This document shows positions 5,459 through 7,475 of a DNA stretch of 7,475 nucleotides, one piece after another. The translations under genes and the position numbers were made by a program. This DNA is from Pseudomonadota bacterium (GTDB lineage: Bacteria; Pseudomonadota; Gammaproteobacteria; Xanthomonadales; Xanthomonadaceae), in contig JAEWZE010000284.1 in assembly GCA_023395465.1 (NCBI GenBank), forward strand, positions 1-7,475, in the 5' to 3' direction. Positions within the stretch are counted from its first letter, which is position 1; each line of letters begins with the position of its first letter. Below the pieces are notes generated by a model. The model was not told the origin of the DNA, ran no database searches, and saw only the letters and a list, made by a program, of their open reading frames with translations.

Positions 5459-6610
5459 CTATCCGGCGCTGCCGGTCCCCGGCACCAGCGTATGACCCAG
5501 CCCATGCGGCGCGCAGCGCAGGTACTGCGGTGGCGCCGCGGCGCTGGCGCCCAGCGCGGCCGCGGCGTGCCAGGGCCAGCGCGGGTCGTACAGCACGCCG
5601 CGGGCCAGCGCGACGGCATCGGCCCGGCCTTCGGAAATGATCGCCTCGGCCTGCAGCGGCTCGTTGATCAGGCCCACCGCAATCACGGGCATCTCCACCT
5701 CGCGGCGGATCGCCTCGGCGAACGGCACCTGGTAACCGGGGCCCGGCGCGATCCGCTGCGCCGGATGCAGGCCGCCGCTGGACACATCGAGGAAGTGGCA
5801 GCCGCGCGCGTCCAGGGCGCGGGCCAGGACGAGGCTCTGGTCCAGATCCCAGCCGCCCTCCACCCAGTCGGTCGCCGAGATGCGCACACCCAGCGCGATC
5901 GAGCCGCGCAGTTCCGCCGCCACCGCGTCGAACACGCGCAGCACCAGGCGCATGCGGTTGTCGAGGCTGCCGCCGTACGCGTCGGTGCGGCGGTTGGACA
6001 GCGGCGAGAGGAACTGGTGCAGCAGGTAGCCGTGCGCGGCATGGAGTTCGACCAGGTCCAGGCCCAGCCGGGCCGCGCGCCGGGCGCTGTCGACGAACGC
6101 CTGCACCAGCTGGTCGATACCCGCGGCATCGAGAGCCTCCGGCGCGGGGCTGCCTTCCGCGTAGGCGATGGTCGAGGGTGCCAGCGTCCGCCATCCATGC
6201 AGCTGCCCGGGCGCGATCGCGGCGCCACCGTGTTCCCAGGGCCGGTGCGTGGACGCCTTGCGCCCGGCGTGGGCCAGCTGCACGCCCATCCTCGCCGGCG
6301 ACCAGCGTCGTACGGTGGCCAGCGCCTGCGCGAAGGCCGCCTCGGTCGCGTCGTCCCACAGCCCCAGATCGGCCCAGCTGATGCGCCCGCGCGGTTCCAC
6401 CGCGGTGGCCTCGATGATGACCAGGCCCGCGCCGGACAGCGCCAGGTTCGCCCAGTGCTGCACGTGCCAGTCGCTGGCCCGGCCCTCCTCGGACGAGTAC
6501 TGGCACATCGGCGAGACCACGATGCGGTTGGGCAGGCACAGCGGACCGAGCTGGAGTGGAGAGAACAGCCGGCTGCCGGCATCGGGGACTGCGCGGGGGG
6601 ATTCAGACAT
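5459..6610 (-). CDS. NAD(P)H:flavin oxidoreductase, Old Yellow Enzyme of YqjM/XenA class
   Basis: This is an FMN-dependent TIM-barrel ene-reductase of 383 residues. Such enzymes reduce activated C=C bonds and nitro compounds using NAD(P)H, in the cytoplasm. Class markers are clear: PNRIVVSPMCQYS (27-39) with the flavin-tuning Cys36 and Tyr38, HAGRKAS (114-120), and ELHAAHGYL (188-196) with the substrate-binding His190 and His193. SNRRTDAYGGSLDNR (205-219) follows. The C-terminal phosphate-binding region has VGLINEPLQAE and ALARGVLYDPRWP. The PPQYLR segment ending at Arg365 is where YqjM relatives place the arginine finger, and about 18 further residues follow. The start is ATG 6610, with AGGA (plus-strand 6616-6619) five nt upstream. 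The longer open frame to 6697 overlaps ygiD and has low-complexity Arg/Pro sequence, so it is rejected. The ATG overlaps the ygiD stop by 8 nt, indicating co-transcription. The physiological substrate cannot be inferred. Confidence 0.95.
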   Translation of the reverse strand: MSESPRAVPDAGSRLFSPLQLGPLCLPNRIVVSPMCQYSSEEGRASDWHVQHWANLALSGAGLVIIEATAVEPRGRISWADLGLWDDATEAAFAQALATVRRWSPARMGVQLAHAGRKASTHRPWEHGGAAIAPGQLHGWRTLAPSTIAYAEGSPAPEALDAAGIDQLVQAFVDSARRAARLGLDLVELHAAHGYLLHQFLSPLSNRRTDAYGGSLDNRMRLVLRVFDAVAAELRGSIALGVRISATDWVEGGWDLDQSLVLARALDARGCHFLDVSSGGLHPAQRIAPGPGYQVPFAEAIRREVEMPVIAVGLINEPLQAEAIISEGRADAVALARGVLYDPRWPWHAAAALGASAAAPPQYLRCAPHGLGHTLVPGTGSAG

Positions 6611-7463
6611 TGGCGTCCTGCGGCGGGCGGTCGGTGTCGATGGGCGCGGCGCCTTCGGCCTGCACCGGGGTGGCCGGGCAATCGGCGTCGAGCGCATACG
6701 AGGTCATCGACAGGGAGCCATAGGCGTAGCCGTCCACCAGGGTCCGCGCCGGGCGCTGCGCCGCGACGGCCAGCCCGGCGATGTACAGCAGCGGCAGGAA
6801 GTGGTCGGTGATCGGCACCGCCATGCGGTAGTCCGGATGCGAGGCCAGGCCCGGAATCCCGTGCGGGGCCTCGGCCATCAGTTCGCGTACCCGCTCGTCG
6901 AACCGGCGCGACCAGTCGAACGCGCCATCGGGCTGGTGCCAGTCGATCGCGCGCAGGTTATGCACCACGTTGCCGCTCCCGATCACCAGGATGCCGCGCT
7001 CGCGCAGCGCCGCCAGCTTCGCGCCCAGCGCCAGGTGCCAGTCCAGCGGCTTGCGCGTGTCCAGCGACAGCTGCACCACCGGGATGTCGGCATCGGGAAA
7101 CGCATGCACCAGCACCGACCAGGTGCCGTGGTCCAGGCCCCAGCTGTCGGCGTCGCCACCGACCCGGTCGGGGTGGGCCAGGTCGGCGACCTCCTCCACG
7201 AGTTCCGGCAGTCCTGGCGCCGGGTACTGCACGTCGAACAGCGCCTGCGGGAACCCGAAGAAGTCGTGGATGGTGCGCGGCCGCGGCATCGCGGTGACCG
7301 CCAGCATCGGCACGTACCAGTGCGCCGAAATCGCCAGGATCGCGCGCGGACGCGGCACCGACGCACCGAACGCGCGCCAGGCCTCGGTATAGCGGTTGCG
7401 CTCGAGCGCGTTCATCGGACTGCCGTGGCCGAGGAACGCGGCGGGCATCGGCGACGGGGACAT
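6603..7463 (-). CDS. ygiD: YgiD-type 4,5-DOPA extradiol dioxygenase family protein
   Basis: This is a 286-residue member of the LigB-superfamily class III extradiol dioxygenases. E. coli YgiD and plant betalain DODA enzymes of this family open the catechol ring of DOPA between C4 and C5. The expected metal-binding histidines are present: FLGHGSP (10-16, His13), ISAHW (45-49, His48), GSGNVVHNL (162-170, His168) and DHFLPLLY (220-227, His221). The His13-His48 spacing of 35 equals that of the E. coli His22-His57 pair. WGLDHGTW (108-115) is another family hallmark. ATG 7463 is chosen because GGAG (plus-strand 7469-7472) lies five nt upstream; Met6 is an alternative. The promoter lies outside the window. 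The C-terminal tail of about 25 residues is Ala/Pro-rich and probably disordered. It overlaps the downstream ene-reductase start. Family membership is secure, but DOPA as the true substrate is uncertain. Confidence 0.94.
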   Translation of the reverse strand: MSPSPMPAAFLGHGSPMNALERNRYTEAWRAFGASVPRPRAILAISAHWYVPMLAVTAMPRPRTIHDFFGFPQALFDVQYPAPGLPELVEEVADLAHPDRVGGDADSWGLDHGTWSVLVHAFPDADIPVVQLSLDTRKPLDWHLALGAKLAALRERGILVIGSGNVVHNLRAIDWHQPDGAFDWSRRFDERVRELMAEAPHGIPGLASHPDYRMAVPITDHFLPLLYIAGLAVAAQRPARTLVDGYAYGSLSMTSYALDADCPATPVQAEGAAPIDTDRPPQDANV

Positions 7464-7468
7464 GGCGG

Positions 7469-7472
7469 CTCC
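7469..7472 (-). promoter_or_regulatory. ygiD Shine-Dalgarno
   Basis: The plus-strand CTCC reads GGAG on the minus strand, 5 nt upstream of ATG 7463. It favours this start over Met6 at 7448. Confidence 0.65.
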
Positions 7473-7475
7473 AGC

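Noticed and set aside
2773..5619. 948-residue open frame on the minus strand across the antiporter, lipoprotein and purD
   Set aside because: It is antisense to three genes with clear family motifs. Its translation is a His/Arg/Ala/Gly-rich low-complexity sequence, as expected where high GC at codon position 3 suppresses stops on the opposite strand.
5492..6811. 439-residue plus-strand frame opposite the ene-reductase
   Set aside because: It is antisense to a gene with complete Old Yellow Enzyme motifs; its composition is Arg/Gly/Ala-rich with no domain.

Overview
The window is very GC-rich (roughly 70%) and compact, with G/C at almost every third codon position. Gene content, the linkage of fis to purH, and family-level protein similarity suggest a gammaproteobacterium of the Xanthomonadaceae/Lysobacteraceae (Lysobacter- or Luteimonas-like). 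That placement is inferred from sequence style and gene order; no search was run. The region looks chromosomal and housekeeping. I see no phage gene, insertion sequence, CRISPR array, tRNA or rRNA.

The plus strand (about 1-5367) carries one co-oriented run. It holds the 3' part of a DUF3426 membrane protein gene (cut by the window edge), fis (nucleoid protein, TTG start), purH (bifunctional AICAR transformylase/IMP cyclohydrolase), a CaCA-family calcium/sodium antiporter, a small lipoprotein gene, and purD (GAR synthetase). A perfect TATAAT box lies between fis and purH, and a weaker promoter candidate precedes fis. From purH to purD the gaps are 18 nt, a 4-nt ATGA overlap and 10 nt, so these four genes are probably one transcript. 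purH and purD supply the last two steps and the second step of de novo IMP synthesis. The antiporter and lipoprotein sit between them with no obvious metabolic tie.

A 91-nt convergent gap (5368-5458) contains a GC-only inverted repeat without a T tract. Beyond it, the minus strand carries a two-gene unit: a YgiD-type extradiol dioxygenase (7463-6603), followed with an 8-nt overlap by an Old Yellow Enzyme of the YqjM/XenA class (6610-5459). Both are probably cytoplasmic redox enzymes acting on small aromatic or electrophilic compounds.

The order DUF3426-fis-purH-purD resembles the Pseudomonas arrangement prmA-DUF3426-dusB-fis-purH-purD, but dusB is absent and two genes are inserted between purH and purD. 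The most unusual local detail is a perfect 12-bp direct repeat bracketing the lipoprotein gene, with the stop codons of both the antiporter and the lipoprotein at the same position inside it. I found no convincing undescribed system; the findings are modest.
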